Below, piece after piece: positions 40,664 through 49,095 of a stretch of 64,000 nt of DNA. The position numbers and the translations under genes were made by a program. The notes beneath the pieces are model-generated. The model ran no database searches. It saw only the letters and a list, made by a program, of their open reading frames with translations, and had not been told where the DNA came from. The stretch covers positions 2,255,501-2,319,500 of the forward strand of contig NZ_JBBYXJ010000001.1 of NCBI RefSeq assembly GCF_039655775.1, in the 5' to 3' direction. The DNA is from Iodidimonas sp. SYSU 1G8. Its GTDB lineage: Bacteria; Pseudomonadota; Alphaproteobacteria; SMXS01. Within the stretch, counting starts at the first letter, position 1, and each line of letters starts with the position of its first letter.

Positions 40664-41665
40664 ATGACCAGCACCATGAAAGCGATCGTCCTCAGCAAAT
40701 TCGGTGGCTTCGATGCTTTCGAGATGCGCGATGTTGCCGTTCCGGCCGTCGGCCCGCGGCAGGTTCGCGTGCGGGTTCACGCCTCCGCCATCAATCCGCT
40801 CGACTATCAGATCCGACGCGGCGACTACGCCGACCACGTACCCCTCCCCGCCATCATCGGTCACGACGTTTCCGGCGTCGTGGAGGAAAAAGGGGCGAAT
40901 GTGAGCGAGTTCGACATAGGCGACGAGGTCTACTACACACCAAGGATATTCGATGGCCCGGGTTCGTACGCCGAACAGCACGTTGCCGATGTCGATCTTG
41001 TCGCCCGCAAACCTCGCAACATTACCCATTTGGAGGCCGCCAGCCTGACACTGGTCGGGGGGACGGTCTGGGAGGCCTTGGTAACCCGCGCCCAGCTTGC
41101 CGTTCACGAGACAATTCTCATCCATGGCGGTGCCGGCGGCGTGGGCACGGTGGCCATCCAGCTTGCCAGGGCGATGGGAGCGCGGGTGATCACGACGGCA
41201 CGCCGCAGTAATCACGAGTTCGTGCGCTCGCTCGGCGCGGACGAGGTCATTGATCACACCTCCGAAGACTATGTCCCGGTCGTGGGCGAACTGACGCGCG
41301 GGCAAGGGGTGAACGTCGTATTCGATACGGTCGGCGGCGACACCCTGACCAGAAGCGCGCTGGCCCTCGCGGACGGCGGACGGCTGGTCAGCATCGTTGA
41401 CATCGCACAGCCGCAGAACCTGATCGAAGCATGGGGAAGGAACGCCGCCTACCATTTCGTGTTCACCCGTCAGAATCGAGGCAAGCTCGACGCGCTGACA
41501 AGTCTTGTCGAACGAGGCCTGATCAAGCCGGTGATTGGCGCGGTGCTTCCTCTGGCTCGCATCGGCGAAGCGCATGAACTGCTCGAAGGCGGCAGCTCCC
41601 GTGGACTTCGGGGCAAGGTGGTGATCGACGTCGCGGGCCAGACTGTCGAGCTTCCCGCGGGATGA
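40664..41665 (+). CDS. Zinc-free MDR alcohol dehydrogenase / NADPH:quinone oxidoreductase-like
   Basis: The 333-residue medium-chain dehydrogenase starts [31 protein letters not shown], with AAAGGAA before the ATG. The Rossmann segment [28 protein letters not shown] binds NADPH. Catalytic zinc-ligand Cys/His of alcohol dehydrogenases are absent, as in the quinone oxidoreductase branch. It reduces quinones or enones and fits a defence role with the upstream pirin and isochorismatase-like genes. The frame extends to 40520 without similarity, so ATG 40664 was chosen. Confidence 0.92.
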   Translation: MTSTMKAIVLSKFGGFDAFEMRDVAVPAVGPRQVRVRVHASAINPLDYQIRRGDYADHVPLPAIIGHDVSGVVEEKGANVSEFDIGDEVYYTPRIFDGPGSYAEQHVADVDLVARKPRNITHLEAASLTLVGGTVWEALVTRAQLAVHETILIHGGAGGVGTVAIQLARAMGARVITTARRSNHEFVRSLGADEVIDHTSEDYVPVVGELTRGQGVNVVFDTVGGDTLTRSALALADGGRLVSIVDIAQPQNLIEAWGRNAAYHFVFTRQNRGKLDALTSLVERGLIKPVIGAVLPLARIGEAHELLEGGSSRGLRGKVVIDVAGQTVELPAG

Positions 41666-41881
41666 TCAATCCATCGATGCGCTGCCGGGATATTCCCGCG
41701 ACACCATCCCTTCGGGAAGGCCTGGCAAGGCAGGGAACGGCGGCAATCGCGGACTGATATCCTGAAGCACACCGATTCCACGTTAGGCCCATCGTAAGGC
41801 CTGGTGGCGCCTCAAATGCCGCCGGGAAAACCACGCCAGTTCCGATAGAGCCGCCGTTTTCGTCCGTGCCAGGATTTGTAA

Positions 41882-41958
41882 TGGCGCGCCCGGAGAGATT
41901 CGAACTCCCGACCCCCAGATTCGTAGTCTGGTGCTCTATCCAGCTGAGCTACGGGCGC
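41882..41958 (-). tRNA. tRNA-Arg (anticodon ACG)
   Basis: On the minus strand a complete 77-base cloverleaf, including encoded CCA, begins GCGCCCGTAGCTCAG. The anticodon stem-loop CCAGACTACGAATCTGG carries ACG. The T arm GGGAGTTCGAATCTCTC is followed by CGGGCGC-G-CCA pairing with the 5' end. The ACG anticodon is read as inosine-CG after deamination and decodes CGU/CGC/CGA. Confidence 0.97.
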
Positions 41959-41997
41959 CAAGCGAAGGGAGTGCCTTCGCGGGTCATCAGGCGGCGG

Positions 41998-42026
41998 AAC
42001 CTACTCAAATCGATCCGGCATTGCAA
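41998..42026 (-). promoter_or_regulatory. Putative promoter of tRNA-Arg(ACG)
   Basis: On the minus strand TTGCAA (42021-42026) and TAGGTT (41998-42003) are separated by 17 bases. The tRNA 5' end lies about 40 bases downstream. The match is partial but the spacing is ideal. Confidence 0.45.
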
Positions 42027-42203
42027 GCCGCATGACACGCTTTGTTGCGATTGATCGTCGCGCCCCTTGCGGCCGCCTTCATGGCCGCTGACATCCTGGA
42101 GAGGAAAACAGGGACATACCCATCATGCGGGCGGGAAAGCTTGTGGCGGCAGGGCCGAATGCCTAAGATCGCCGGCATCGTCAATTATCCCCAAGCCGTG
42201 TCC

Positions 42204-43211
42204 ATGCCCGCTCCGATGAGCCGCTGCCTGGTGGTTCTGTCCACCCTGTTTCTCGCGAACTGCTCGTCCCAGGATGTGGCATGGCCCAATCTGGCGGATG
42301 TCCCGCCGGTTCTGAAGACCGATGCGGCCGCGACGGCCACGCCGCCCGCGCCGCCGACGCCGAGCGTCGCGCAGGCCGACGGCGTCCTGGACAAGGCAAG
42401 CACCGGCACCGCCGCGCTCGCCTCGCGCCTGGCGCAGCACGAAAGCCGGCTGACGATGCTGAAGACCGATCTGGCCCGCCAGGCCGCCGCCGTCACCAGC
42501 GCCGTGGATGCCGGGCGCGGCGCCGATCCGGATCTGTGGGGCAAGGTGCAGGCGGATATTTCCGGGCTGAACCAGGACATCGACACGCTGCGCGAGGTGC
42601 GCGCCGACGTGGCCGACGACGCGGCGGCCGGCGCCGGTATCGTCAGCGATCTGCGTCCCCTGACCCAGGCGCCGGACCTCGATGCCGCCAGCGCCGAGCG
42701 CACCGCCGCGGCCTCGGAGGCGATCAACGCCGTGCTGGCCCGGCTGGGCACGCTGGACCGGGAGATCACCGACTCACTCGCCGAGTACGAACGCTTGAGC
42801 GGCAGCCAGGCCGCGCGGCTGGAAGGCCCGGCCATGAGCCGCCCGGTGGTGGAGCCGGCGCCCGAGCCCGCGCCAGCGAAACGCCCGGCCCTGCGCAAGC
42901 CGCGCCCAAAGCCGCAGGCCGAAGCCGCCGCGCCGCAGGACAGCGGCGACCGGTTCAAGGGCCGCCAGCCGCTGGTGACCTTGACCTTCGACGACCCCAA
43001 CCTGGATTTCGAGACACGGCTGCGCGGTCTGATCGACAAGGTCCGGGCGCAATATCCCGACATCGCCTTCGACGTGGAAAATCTGGGCGCGGCGCCCGAG
43101 CAGCTCCAGAAGGTGCGCGCCATGCTGAAATCGCTGGATATTCCGCTGGCGCTGTACAACGCGCCGGTGCCGGCGAACGGCACGCCGTCGATCAAGCTCT
43201 ATCCGCGCTGA
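42204..43211 (+). CDS. Putative outer-membrane lipoprotein, unknown function
   Basis: The roughly 335-residue protein is best started at ATG 42204 or 42216 (MPAPMSRCLVVLSTLFLANC), with lipobox LANC and Cys 20 followed by Ser-Ser, a favourable outer-membrane signal. A Pro/Ala-rich linker and an alpha-helical, coiled-coil-prone region (LASRLAQHESRLTMLKTDLARQAAAV ... ERLSGSQAARLEG) follow. A Pro/Lys-rich stretch (PAPEPAPAKRPALRKPRPKPQ) and a compact C-terminal domain (PLVTLTFDDPNLDFETRLRGLIDKVRAQYPDIAFDVENLG ... SIKLYPR) complete it. Family not recognised; the end domain resembles OmpA-type alpha/beta folds in pattern only. Its 3' end overlaps the convergent peptidase gene by 13 bases. Confidence 0.75.
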   Translation: MPAPMSRCLVVLSTLFLANCSSQDVAWPNLADVPPVLKTDAAATATPPAPPTPSVAQADGVLDKASTGTAALASRLAQHESRLTMLKTDLARQAAAVTSAVDAGRGADPDLWGKVQADISGLNQDIDTLREVRADVADDAAAGAGIVSDLRPLTQAPDLDAASAERTAAASEAINAVLARLGTLDREITDSLAEYERLSGSQAARLEGPAMSRPVVEPAPEPAPAKRPALRKPRPKPQAEAAAPQDSGDRFKGRQPLVTLTFDDPNLDFETRLRGLIDKVRAQYPDIAFDVENLGAAPEQLQKVRAMLKSLDIPLALYNAPVPANGTPSIKLYPR

Positions 43212-44206
43212 TCGCGCCGCCAGTCGCGGTAGCCCGGCTTGTCGCCGAGGCTGTCCGCCTCGTAGACCGCCCGGCCGATGGCGCGGGCGAGACAATCGGC
43301 CGCCAGGGCGCCGATCCGCGCCAGCAGCAGCGGCGTCACCGCCATGGCGCGCGATCCGGTGGAGACGGCGAACACCGTGTCGCCATCGAACGGCGTGTGC
43401 GCCGGTCGAACGGCCCGGGCGATTCCATCCTGCGCCATCATGGCGACCCGCTTGAGTTGCCCCTTGCCCAGCGCCACATTGGTCGCCACCGCCGCGATCA
43501 CCGTGTTGGTGACCGGCGGCGCGGCGGCGGGAAATCCCGACGGCATCGTGTCCGGCATGCACGCGGGTCCCCGCTGGCCGCCCATCTCGTCGGCCAGCTC
43601 GAACGGCCAGCTCCACAGCGCGCCGCTGCCCGGCATCACCGCCTCGCCCCAGGGGTTGGCGCCGACGATGGCGCCGACCTGAACGCCATCGGCGTCGAAG
43701 GCCGAGGCGCTGCCGAGCCCGCCCTTCAGCGATCCGGCCTTGGCGCCGACACCGGCCCCCGCATTGCCCAGGGAGAAATCCCGCGACGCGGCCTCGCAGG
43801 CGGCGCGGCCCAGCGCGGCATAGGGACTGGCCTCGCCCCACTCCTTGTCGCCGCCATTGTTCAGATCGAACAGGATGGCGGCGGGAACGACCGGAATGGC
43901 GCGCGGTCCCATCGGCAGGCCGATGCCGCGCGCCGACAGCCAGCCGGTGACGCCGTCCGCGGCGGCGAGACCGAACACCGACCCGCCGCTGAGCACCAGC
44001 GCGTGAAACGCCTCGACCAGCGTGTCCGCCGCCAGCGCCTCGGTATCGCGCGTGCCCGGGCCGCCGCCCCGGACATCGACGGCCATGGCGGCGGGCGCGC
44101 GCGGCAACAGCACCGTGGTGCCGGTGCGCGCCCGCCAGTCCTCGGCGTTGCCGACGAGCAGGCCGTCCAGATCGGTGATGAGATTGCGCGGTCCAGGCAC
44201 TATCAT
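43199..44206 (-). CDS. P1 family (S58, DmpA-like) peptidase
   Basis: The 335-residue protein contains GPRNLITDLDGLLVGNAED, DVRGGGPGTRDTEAL, LSGGSVFGLAAADGV, and SLGNAGAGVGAKAGSLKGGLGSAS, followed by ANPWGEA, matching the P1/DmpA family. These are autoprocessing aminopeptidases in which a Ser (here in the later half) becomes the N-terminal nucleophile. Some hydrolyse D-amino-acid amides or beta-peptides. No signal peptide is seen. It is convergent with the lipoprotein gene and divergent from gamma-glutamyltransferase. Confidence 0.9.
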   Translation of the reverse strand: MIVPGPRNLITDLDGLLVGNAEDWRARTGTTVLLPRAPAAMAVDVRGGGPGTRDTEALAADTLVEAFHALVLSGGSVFGLAAADGVTGWLSARGIGLPMGPRAIPVVPAAILFDLNNGGDKEWGEASPYAALGRAACEAASRDFSLGNAGAGVGAKAGSLKGGLGSASAFDADGVQVGAIVGANPWGEAVMPGSGALWSWPFELADEMGGQRGPACMPDTMPSGFPAAAPPVTNTVIAAVATNVALGKGQLKRVAMMAQDGIARAVRPAHTPFDGDTVFAVSTGSRAMAVTPLLLARIGALAADCLARAIGRAVYEADSLGDKPGYRDWRRDQRG

Positions 44207-44250
44207 GGCGCTACCGTACCGTCGCCCTTCCCTACCGGCAAAGGACTATC

Positions 44251-45975
44251 ATGGCTCCGCGCTTCCTGCTGATCGGCATTCTCACCCTGTGGCCCATGGC
44301 GGCATTCGCCGAAGCCCCGGTGGAGACGCCCCGCGCGGCGGTGACGGCGTCGCGCCAGATGGTGGCGACCGCCAACCCGCACGCGACCGATGCCGGCGTC
44401 GACATCCTGCGGCGCGGCGGCTCGGCCGTGGACGCGGCCATCGCGGTGCAGATGGTGCTCACCCTGGTGGAGCCGCAATCGTCGGGCATTGGCGGCGGCG
44501 CCTTCATGCTGCTGCACGATGCCGAACAGGGCGGCCTGACCGCCTATGACGGGCGCGAGACGGCCCCGGCCAAGGTGGACGACACCCTGTTCCTGGGGCC
44601 GGACGGTCAGCCGCGCGACAAGGACGAGGCCATGCCCGGCGGTCAGTCGGCCGGCGCGCCCGGCGTGGTGCGCATGCTGGCCATGGCGCACAAGGAGCAT
44701 GGCAAGCTGCCCTGGGCCGACCTGTTCCAGCCGGCCATCGCGCTGGCCCGCGACGGATTCATTGTCTCGCCGCGCCTGCAGTACCTGATTTCGACCGACA
44801 AGCACCTGAAGAAATTCCCCGCGACGCTGGCCTATTTCTTCAACGCCAAGGGCGAGGCGCTGCCAGCGGGCACCCTGCTGAAGAATCCGGCGCTGGCGGA
44901 CACGCTGGAGCGCATCGCGCGCGATCCCGAGGCGTTCTACACAGGTGAGATCGCCGCCGACATCGCCCGCGCCGTCCAGACCGCGCCGATCAATCCGGGC
45001 ACGCTGAGCGAAGCGGACATCGCCAGTTACACGCCGCTGAAGCGCGAGGCGGTCTGCGCGCCCTACCGCGTCTGGAATATCTGCAGCATGTCGCCGCCCT
45101 CGTCCGGCGGCATCGCGGTGATCCAGATCGTGCGGCTGCTGGAGGACCTGAACATCGCGGGCGCCAAGCCGGCCAGCCCGGAGGCGATCAACCTGTTCGT
45201 CGAAGCGTCGCGCCTCGCCTATGCCGACCGCGCCAAATGGCTGGGCGATCCGGATTTCGTCGCCGTGCCGGTCGCCGGCCTGCTCGACGACAACTATCTG
45301 ACGGCGCGCAGCGCGCTGATCGCGCCCGGCACGGTGATGGAGGATGCGCCCGCCGGCGATCCGCCCGGCGCGCCGCAGGCATTTCGTTCGATCGAGCCGG
45401 GGGAAATCCCCGCGACCACCCATTATTCCATCGTCGATCAATGGGGAAACACGGTCGCCATGACGTCCAGCGTGGAAGCGGCTTTCGGCAACCGGATCCT
45501 GGTGCGTGGCTTCCTGCTGAACAACCAGCTCACCGATTTCAGCTTCGCGCCCATGGATGGCGGCGCGCCGGCGGCGAACCGGGTCGAGCCCGGCAAGCGG
45601 CCGCTCAGTTCCATGTCGCCGACCATCGTGTTCGACGCTGAAGATCGTCCGGTGCTGACGATCGGATCGCCGGGCGGACCGCTGATCATCGGCTTCGTCG
45701 CCAAGACGCTGATCGGGGTGCTGGACTGGAACCTGTCCGTGCAAGACGCCATCGAGCTGCCCAATCTGGCCTTCTTCAACGGCAAGCTGTTTCTGGAACG
45801 CGGCAGCGCCGCGCTGGCCGCCGTCCCGCGGCTGACGGCCATGGGCTACGCGCCGCAGGAAGCACCATTGGTCAGCGGCCTGCACGGCATCGCGATCCGC
45901 TATGGCGCGGACGGCGGTCGGACCCTGGAAGGCGGCGCCGATCCGCGCCGAGAAGGCACCGCGGCGGGCGACTAG
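44251..45975 (+). CDS. ggt: Gamma-glutamyltransferase
   Basis: The 574-residue periplasmic enzyme has signal peptide MAPRFLLIGILTLWPMAAFA. It has the substrate-pocket segments GGSAVDAAIAVQMVLTLVEPQSSGIGGGAFML and YDGRETAPAKVD, the autocleavage site ATTHYSIVDQWGNTVAMTSS with the Thr nucleophile in TTHYS, and LSSMSPTIVFD with GSPGGPLII. It hydrolyses or transfers the gamma-glutamyl group of glutathione and its conjugates. It fits the glutathione/MAPEG/GST theme elsewhere in the window, though distant. Its TAG stop shares CTAG with the convergent ParA-type gene. Confidence 0.95.
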   Translation: MAPRFLLIGILTLWPMAAFAEAPVETPRAAVTASRQMVATANPHATDAGVDILRRGGSAVDAAIAVQMVLTLVEPQSSGIGGGAFMLLHDAEQGGLTAYDGRETAPAKVDDTLFLGPDGQPRDKDEAMPGGQSAGAPGVVRMLAMAHKEHGKLPWADLFQPAIALARDGFIVSPRLQYLISTDKHLKKFPATLAYFFNAKGEALPAGTLLKNPALADTLERIARDPEAFYTGEIAADIARAVQTAPINPGTLSEADIASYTPLKREAVCAPYRVWNICSMSPPSSGGIAVIQIVRLLEDLNIAGAKPASPEAINLFVEASRLAYADRAKWLGDPDFVAVPVAGLLDDNYLTARSALIAPGTVMEDAPAGDPPGAPQAFRSIEPGEIPATTHYSIVDQWGNTVAMTSSVEAAFGNRILVRGFLLNNQLTDFSFAPMDGGAPAANRVEPGKRPLSSMSPTIVFDAEDRPVLTIGSPGGPLIIGFVAKTLIGVLDWNLSVQDAIELPNLAFFNGKLFLERGSAALAAVPRLTAMGYAPQEAPLVSGLHGIAIRYGADGGRTLEGGADPRREGTAAGD

Positions 45976-46604
45976 AGCGCCGCCAGCACCTCGGCGGCAA
46001 GGGCGCGGATTTCGTCGGCGGCGACACTGGAAGGCTGTGATTCGGTCACGCCCTTGCCGTCCAGCAGGCTGGCCGCGAACGCCATCCGGTTGCCGAGAGC
46101 GGCATCGGCCAGCGGCACGTTCTCCTTGGTCAGCGACACGCGCAGTTCATCGGCCATCTTGCCGCGCGGCGGCACCCGGTTCAGCACCAGCAGAACGCGG
46201 GACTTCTCGCGCTCGGCCATCTGCAGGGTGGTGCGCATGGCCCACATATCCATGGGGCTGAGCTGGACCGGGACGATCACCAGGTCCGCCTCGCGGATGG
46301 CCAGACGAGCCGCCGTTTCCGCATGGGGCGGACTGTCGATCAGGATGATGTCGGCCTCGCCTTTTGCCCGGAAGATTTCCGACGAGGCTTTCCAGCCCTC
46401 GAAACTGGCGAAGGTCAGGCCAGCGGTCTTGCCGACGAGGCGCTGGCGCATCTCGAACCACGCGGTCAGGCTTTTTTGGGGGTCGACGTCGAACAGCGCG
46501 ACCTTGTGGCCCATGCCAGAAAGCGCCACGCCGAGATGCGCGGCCAGGGTGGTCTTCCCGGCGCCGCCTTTCTGCTGCGCCACGGCGACTGTCTTGGCGG
46601 CCAT
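45972..46604 (-). CDS. Orphan ParA-family ATPase
   Basis: The 210-residue protein starts MAAKTVAVAQQKGGAGKTTLAAHLGVAL, a deviant Walker A with the ParA/MinD signature Lys (K12) and P-loop K17. Walker A' and B-type segments VALFDVDPQKSLTAWFEMR and IILIDSPPHAETAARLA follow, with VPVQLSPMDMWA. AAGGA lies 6 bases before the ATG. No ParB-like gene or parS repeat array is adjacent, so it is an orphan. Orphan ParA-like proteins position cell-division, chemotaxis or polysaccharide complexes; the target here is unknown. Confidence 0.9.
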   Translation of the reverse strand: MAAKTVAVAQQKGGAGKTTLAAHLGVALSGMGHKVALFDVDPQKSLTAWFEMRQRLVGKTAGLTFASFEGWKASSEIFRAKGEADIILIDSPPHAETAARLAIREADLVIVPVQLSPMDMWAMRTTLQMAEREKSRVLLVLNRVPPRGKMADELRVSLTKENVPLADAALGNRMAFAASLLDGKGVTESQPSSVAADEIRALAAEVLAAL

Positions 46605-46643
46605 CAATAGTCCTTCGTCAATGATCAGGCATGAACTCTAGAA

Positions 46644-46672
46644 AGTTTCATGTTGCAATGCAACATGAAACT
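46644..46672. repeat. Perfect 29-base inverted repeat between ParA-like and kinase genes
   Basis: The 14-bp arms AGTTTCATGTTGCA and TGCAACATGAAACT flank one central A. The repeat ends on the first base of the histidine kinase stop and lies 40-68 bases upstream of the ParA-like ATG. It could be an operator for the ParA-like promoter or, as RNA on the minus strand, a weak AU-rich terminator followed by TTTC. See the related palindrome at 48134-48149. Confidence 0.7.
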
Positions 46673-48069
46673 CAGACGGCATGCTGCAAGGCAACATGGC
46701 CGCTACGCGGCAGGACCAGCCGAAAGACCGTGCCGCCCGGATCCGAGCGCGCCAGGAGGATATCGCCGCCATGGGCATGCATGATCTCCTGAACATTCAC
46801 CAGGCCGAGGCCCGCGCCATGCTTGTGGGTCGTGCTCTTGAACGGCTTGAACAAATTGTCGCGCGCATGGGCCGGCAGACCCGGCCCCGTATCGCACACT
46901 TCGATGACGGTTTCGGCGCCCGAATGATGGGCGCGGAGGATGATCTCGCCGAAACTGTCGCCGATCGCCTCGCCAGCGTTGCGGATCAGGTTCTGGAGAG
47001 CCCGGAACAGATGCTCCGGATCGGCCTCCACCTCCATATGCGGCGCGATATGATTGAGGAACATGGGGCTCGTCTCATCGGATAGGCCGACCGCGTGGGC
47101 GACCTCGTCCGCCAGCGGACGCAGCTCGAACAGGACGACGCGCGGCTGCAGCGCCTGGGGGCGGCCGAATTTGAGCGTATCCGAGCAGATCTCGATGGCC
47201 CGGTCGATCGCCCGCATCAGGGTGAGCGACAGGCTGCGCACGCCGGGATCGTCGCTGCGGGACAGGCGGTTCGACACCAGTCGGGCCGTCGCCAGGATGT
47301 TGCGCAGATCGTGGTTCACCTTGGCCACCGCCTCGCCCAGGCTGGCCAGCCCTTTCTGCTGGGCGAGCGCGTGACGCAGATGATCCTCCATCTCGTGCAG
47401 GACACGCTGCAAGGTGCCGATTTCGTCGCGACGGTCCGACACGGGCATCACGCGGCGCGCATCCTCGGGCGCGTCGCTGAAGCGCACCATGTTGGCCGCC
47501 AGCTCCTGCATGGGCCGAACGAACAGGCGGAACAGGCTGATGTAGATAAGGCCGGCGGTGAACAGCGAGATCAGCAGCGACAGCAACAGCAGGCCGCGGG
47601 CATGAGCCAGCATGGCCGTTCTGAGCGGCGCCTCGTCGACCATGATCGAGACATACTCGCCGCCGTTCTGTTTGGCCGGCGCGATTACCCGAACCGTGCC
47701 GGCCGATCCCGACACCATGGTCCGCCAGGCATCCCGCGCCAGCAACAGCGGCACGGATCCGCGCAAATCATAGGTTCTGGCGGCCGCCAGCGGATCGTGA
47801 TCGCCGAGGACGAGGCTGCGTTTATCGTCGCGGGTGAGCATGACGCCCGTTACAGAGGCATTGGCCAACAGCTCATCGCGCAGCGCCGGCGAGACCGCGC
47901 CATCGGGCGCGGCCTCGAGCGCGAGGCTCGCCAGCTGCGCCGCCGCCAGGCGTTCCTCGAGCCACGTGATCCGGAATTGCGCCACCGACGGCACGAGGAT
48001 CATCACCTCGGCCAGCATGACGAATGAAATGGTCAGCACCAACAGCCGTGCCGACAGACTGTTAAACAT
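46672..48069 (-). CDS. HAMP-domain sensor histidine kinase (orphan)
   Basis: The 465-residue kinase starts MFNSLSARLLVLTISFVMLAEVMILV at ATG 48069, preceded by GGGAG at 6 bases. It has two membrane helices flanking a roughly 150-residue periplasmic sensor region, then HAMP (LFVRPMQELAANMVRFSDAPED). The H-box is KVNHDLRNILATARLVSNRL. The HATPase has NLIRNAGEAIGD, VCDTGPGLPAHARDNLFKPFKST and HGAGLGLVNVQEIMHAHGGDI. No response regulator adjoins it. The DHDLRN-type H-box is found in several alphaproteobacterial kinases. Signal unknown. Confidence 0.93.
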   Translation of the reverse strand: MFNSLSARLLVLTISFVMLAEVMILVPSVAQFRITWLEERLAAAQLASLALEAAPDGAVSPALRDELLANASVTGVMLTRDDKRSLVLGDHDPLAAARTYDLRGSVPLLLARDAWRTMVSGSAGTVRVIAPAKQNGGEYVSIMVDEAPLRTAMLAHARGLLLLSLLISLFTAGLIYISLFRLFVRPMQELAANMVRFSDAPEDARRVMPVSDRRDEIGTLQRVLHEMEDHLRHALAQQKGLASLGEAVAKVNHDLRNILATARLVSNRLSRSDDPGVRSLSLTLMRAIDRAIEICSDTLKFGRPQALQPRVVLFELRPLADEVAHAVGLSDETSPMFLNHIAPHMEVEADPEHLFRALQNLIRNAGEAIGDSFGEIILRAHHSGAETVIEVCDTGPGLPAHARDNLFKPFKSTTHKHGAGLGLVNVQEIMHAHGGDILLARSDPGGTVFRLVLPRSGHVALQHAV

Positions 48070-48133
48070 GCGGAGCTCCCATAGCTTCGCTATCCCCCTC
48101 GACTTGTTATACGACAACAGACTTTCCCTGGGA

Positions 48134-48149
48134 TCATGCAATTGCATGA
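48134..48149. repeat. Perfect 16-base palindrome upstream of the histidine kinase
   Basis: TCATGCAATTGCATGA is a perfect palindrome centred about 72 bases upstream of the kinase ATG and about 50 bases upstream of the rpmH -35. It shares the CATG and TGCAA/TTGCA elements of the repeat at 46644-46672. A minus-strand TATAAC (48106-48111) lies between it and the kinase start and may be the kinase -10, placing the palindrome in activator position. Confidence 0.6.
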
Positions 48150-48198
48150 AATGCTGGAAATGCGTCGCCGCGGCATGGAAGCCGGGCCCACCCGGGAA

Positions 48199-48227
48199 TT
48201 GACTCGGCTCGGGGCAGCGCTTATACA
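48199..48227 (+). promoter_or_regulatory. Promoter of rpmH-rnpA
   Basis: TTGACT (48199-48204) and TATACA (48222-48227) are separated by exactly 17 bases and lie 41 bases upstream of the rpmH ATG. This is the best sigma-70-type promoter seen in the window, as expected for a ribosomal protein operon. Confidence 0.85.
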
Positions 48228-48268
48228 GCCCGCTTCCAATTCGGCACCGGCCGACGAACGGAGATGAC

Positions 48269-48403
48269 ATGAAACGTACTTATCAACCTTCCAAGCTGGT
48301 CCGCGCCCGTCGGCACGGTTTCCGCGCCCGCATGGCCACCGTCGGCGGCCGTCTTGTCCTGAAGGCGCGCCGCGCCCGCGGACGCAAGCGTCTTTCCGCT
48401 TAA
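48269..48403 (+). CDS. rpmH: 50S ribosomal protein L34
   Basis: The 44-residue, highly basic protein is [29 protein letters not shown]... ending RKRLSA, a complete L34. GGAG precedes the ATG (spacing 5). It is a component of the large ribosomal subunit and the first gene of the conserved rpmH-rnpA-yidD-yidC-yihA block. It was too short for a general ORF search but its identity is certain. Confidence 0.98.
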   Translation: MKRTYQPSKLVRARRHGFRARMATVGGRLVLKARRARGRKRLSA

Positions 48404-48410
48404 GCCGCCC

Positions 48411-48435
48411 GGCCGGCCCGTATCGCCGGCCTTTT
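48411..48435 (+). promoter_or_regulatory. rpmH-rnpA intercistronic hairpin (attenuator-like)
   Basis: The 7-bp stem GGCCGGC/GCCGGCC (48411-48417 with 48425-48431) with a 7-base loop is followed by TTTTC, 7 bases after the rpmH stop and 4 bases before rnpA starts. It has the form of a partial terminator. Such an element would let L34 be made in excess over the RNase P protein. Confidence 0.6.
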
Positions 48436-48439
48436 CGGG

Positions 48440-48820
48440 ATGGCTGAAACGCACGAGAATATCGTCCCGCTGGACCGCCTGAGGCGGCGGGGCGATTTTC
48501 TGCGCGTGGCGCGGGTGGGCACCAAATGGGTCGCGCCCGGCCTGATCCTGCAGGCCGCCACGCGCCAGAATGCCGAGCCCGGCGGTCCGATCCGCATCGG
48601 CTTCACCGTCAGCCGCAAGGTCGGCGGCTCGGTCGAGCGCAACAGGGCGCGCCGCCGCCTGCGCGAGGCCGCGCGGCTGGTGATCCCGGCCAAGGGACGC
48701 CCGGCTATTGATTATGTGCTGATTGGCAGGCATACAACGCTGTCGCGCCCATGGGCCGACCTGATCCACGACCTCGAAACCGCCCTGAGCCGCATCCGGA
48801 TCGACGAGACCGCACGATGA
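48440..48820 (+). CDS. rnpA: Ribonuclease P protein component
   Basis: The 126-residue basic protein has [25 protein letters not shown] near the start and the RNR signature [27 protein letters not shown], the RNA-binding motif of the family. It assists the RNA subunit in 5' tRNA maturation. The stop overlaps yidD by ATGA, and the hairpin between rpmH and rnpA lies just upstream. Confidence 0.95.
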   Translation: MAETHENIVPLDRLRRRGDFLRVARVGTKWVAPGLILQAATRQNAEPGGPIRIGFTVSRKVGGSVERNRARRRLREAARLVIPAKGRPAIDYVLIGRHTTLSRPWADLIHDLETALSRIRIDETAR

Positions 48821-49095
48821 GAACGGCCTTAAGCTTCCTGCTGGCGCTGCCGATCAGGTTCTACCGGTATCTGATCTCGCCCATGCTGCCGCCAAGCTGC
48901 CGGTATTCACCTACCTGTTCCGCCTATGCGCTCGAGGCACTGAAAATTCACGGACCTTTCAAGGGATCCTGGCTTACCCTGCGCCGCCTGGCGCGCTGCC
49001 ATCCCTGGGGCGGCCATGGTCACGACCCCGTCCCCGCCGCACCGTGCCGCGGTCACCCTCCGTCCAACGCGCCAACCGGGAGCCAGCCGAGCTGA
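48817..49095 (+). CDS. yidD: Membrane protein insertion efficiency factor YidD
   Basis: The 92-residue protein starts [68 protein letters not shown], the full YidD signature with its conserved Cys (SCRYSPTCS and RCHP). It has an additional Pro-rich tail. It cooperates with YidC in membrane protein insertion. ATG overlaps the rnpA stop by 4 bases, and its stop overlaps yidC's ATG by one base. Confidence 0.95.
   Translation: MRTALSFLLALPIRFYRYLISPMLPPSCRYSPTCSAYALEALKIHGPFKGSWLTLRRLARCHPWGGHGHDPVPAAPCRGHPPSNAPTGSQPS

Noticed and set aside
45972-46604. ParA-like gene as part of a plasmid partition locus or replication origin
   Set aside because: There is no ParB gene, no parS-like repeat and no replication initiator nearby, and the surroundings are chromosomal housekeeping genes.
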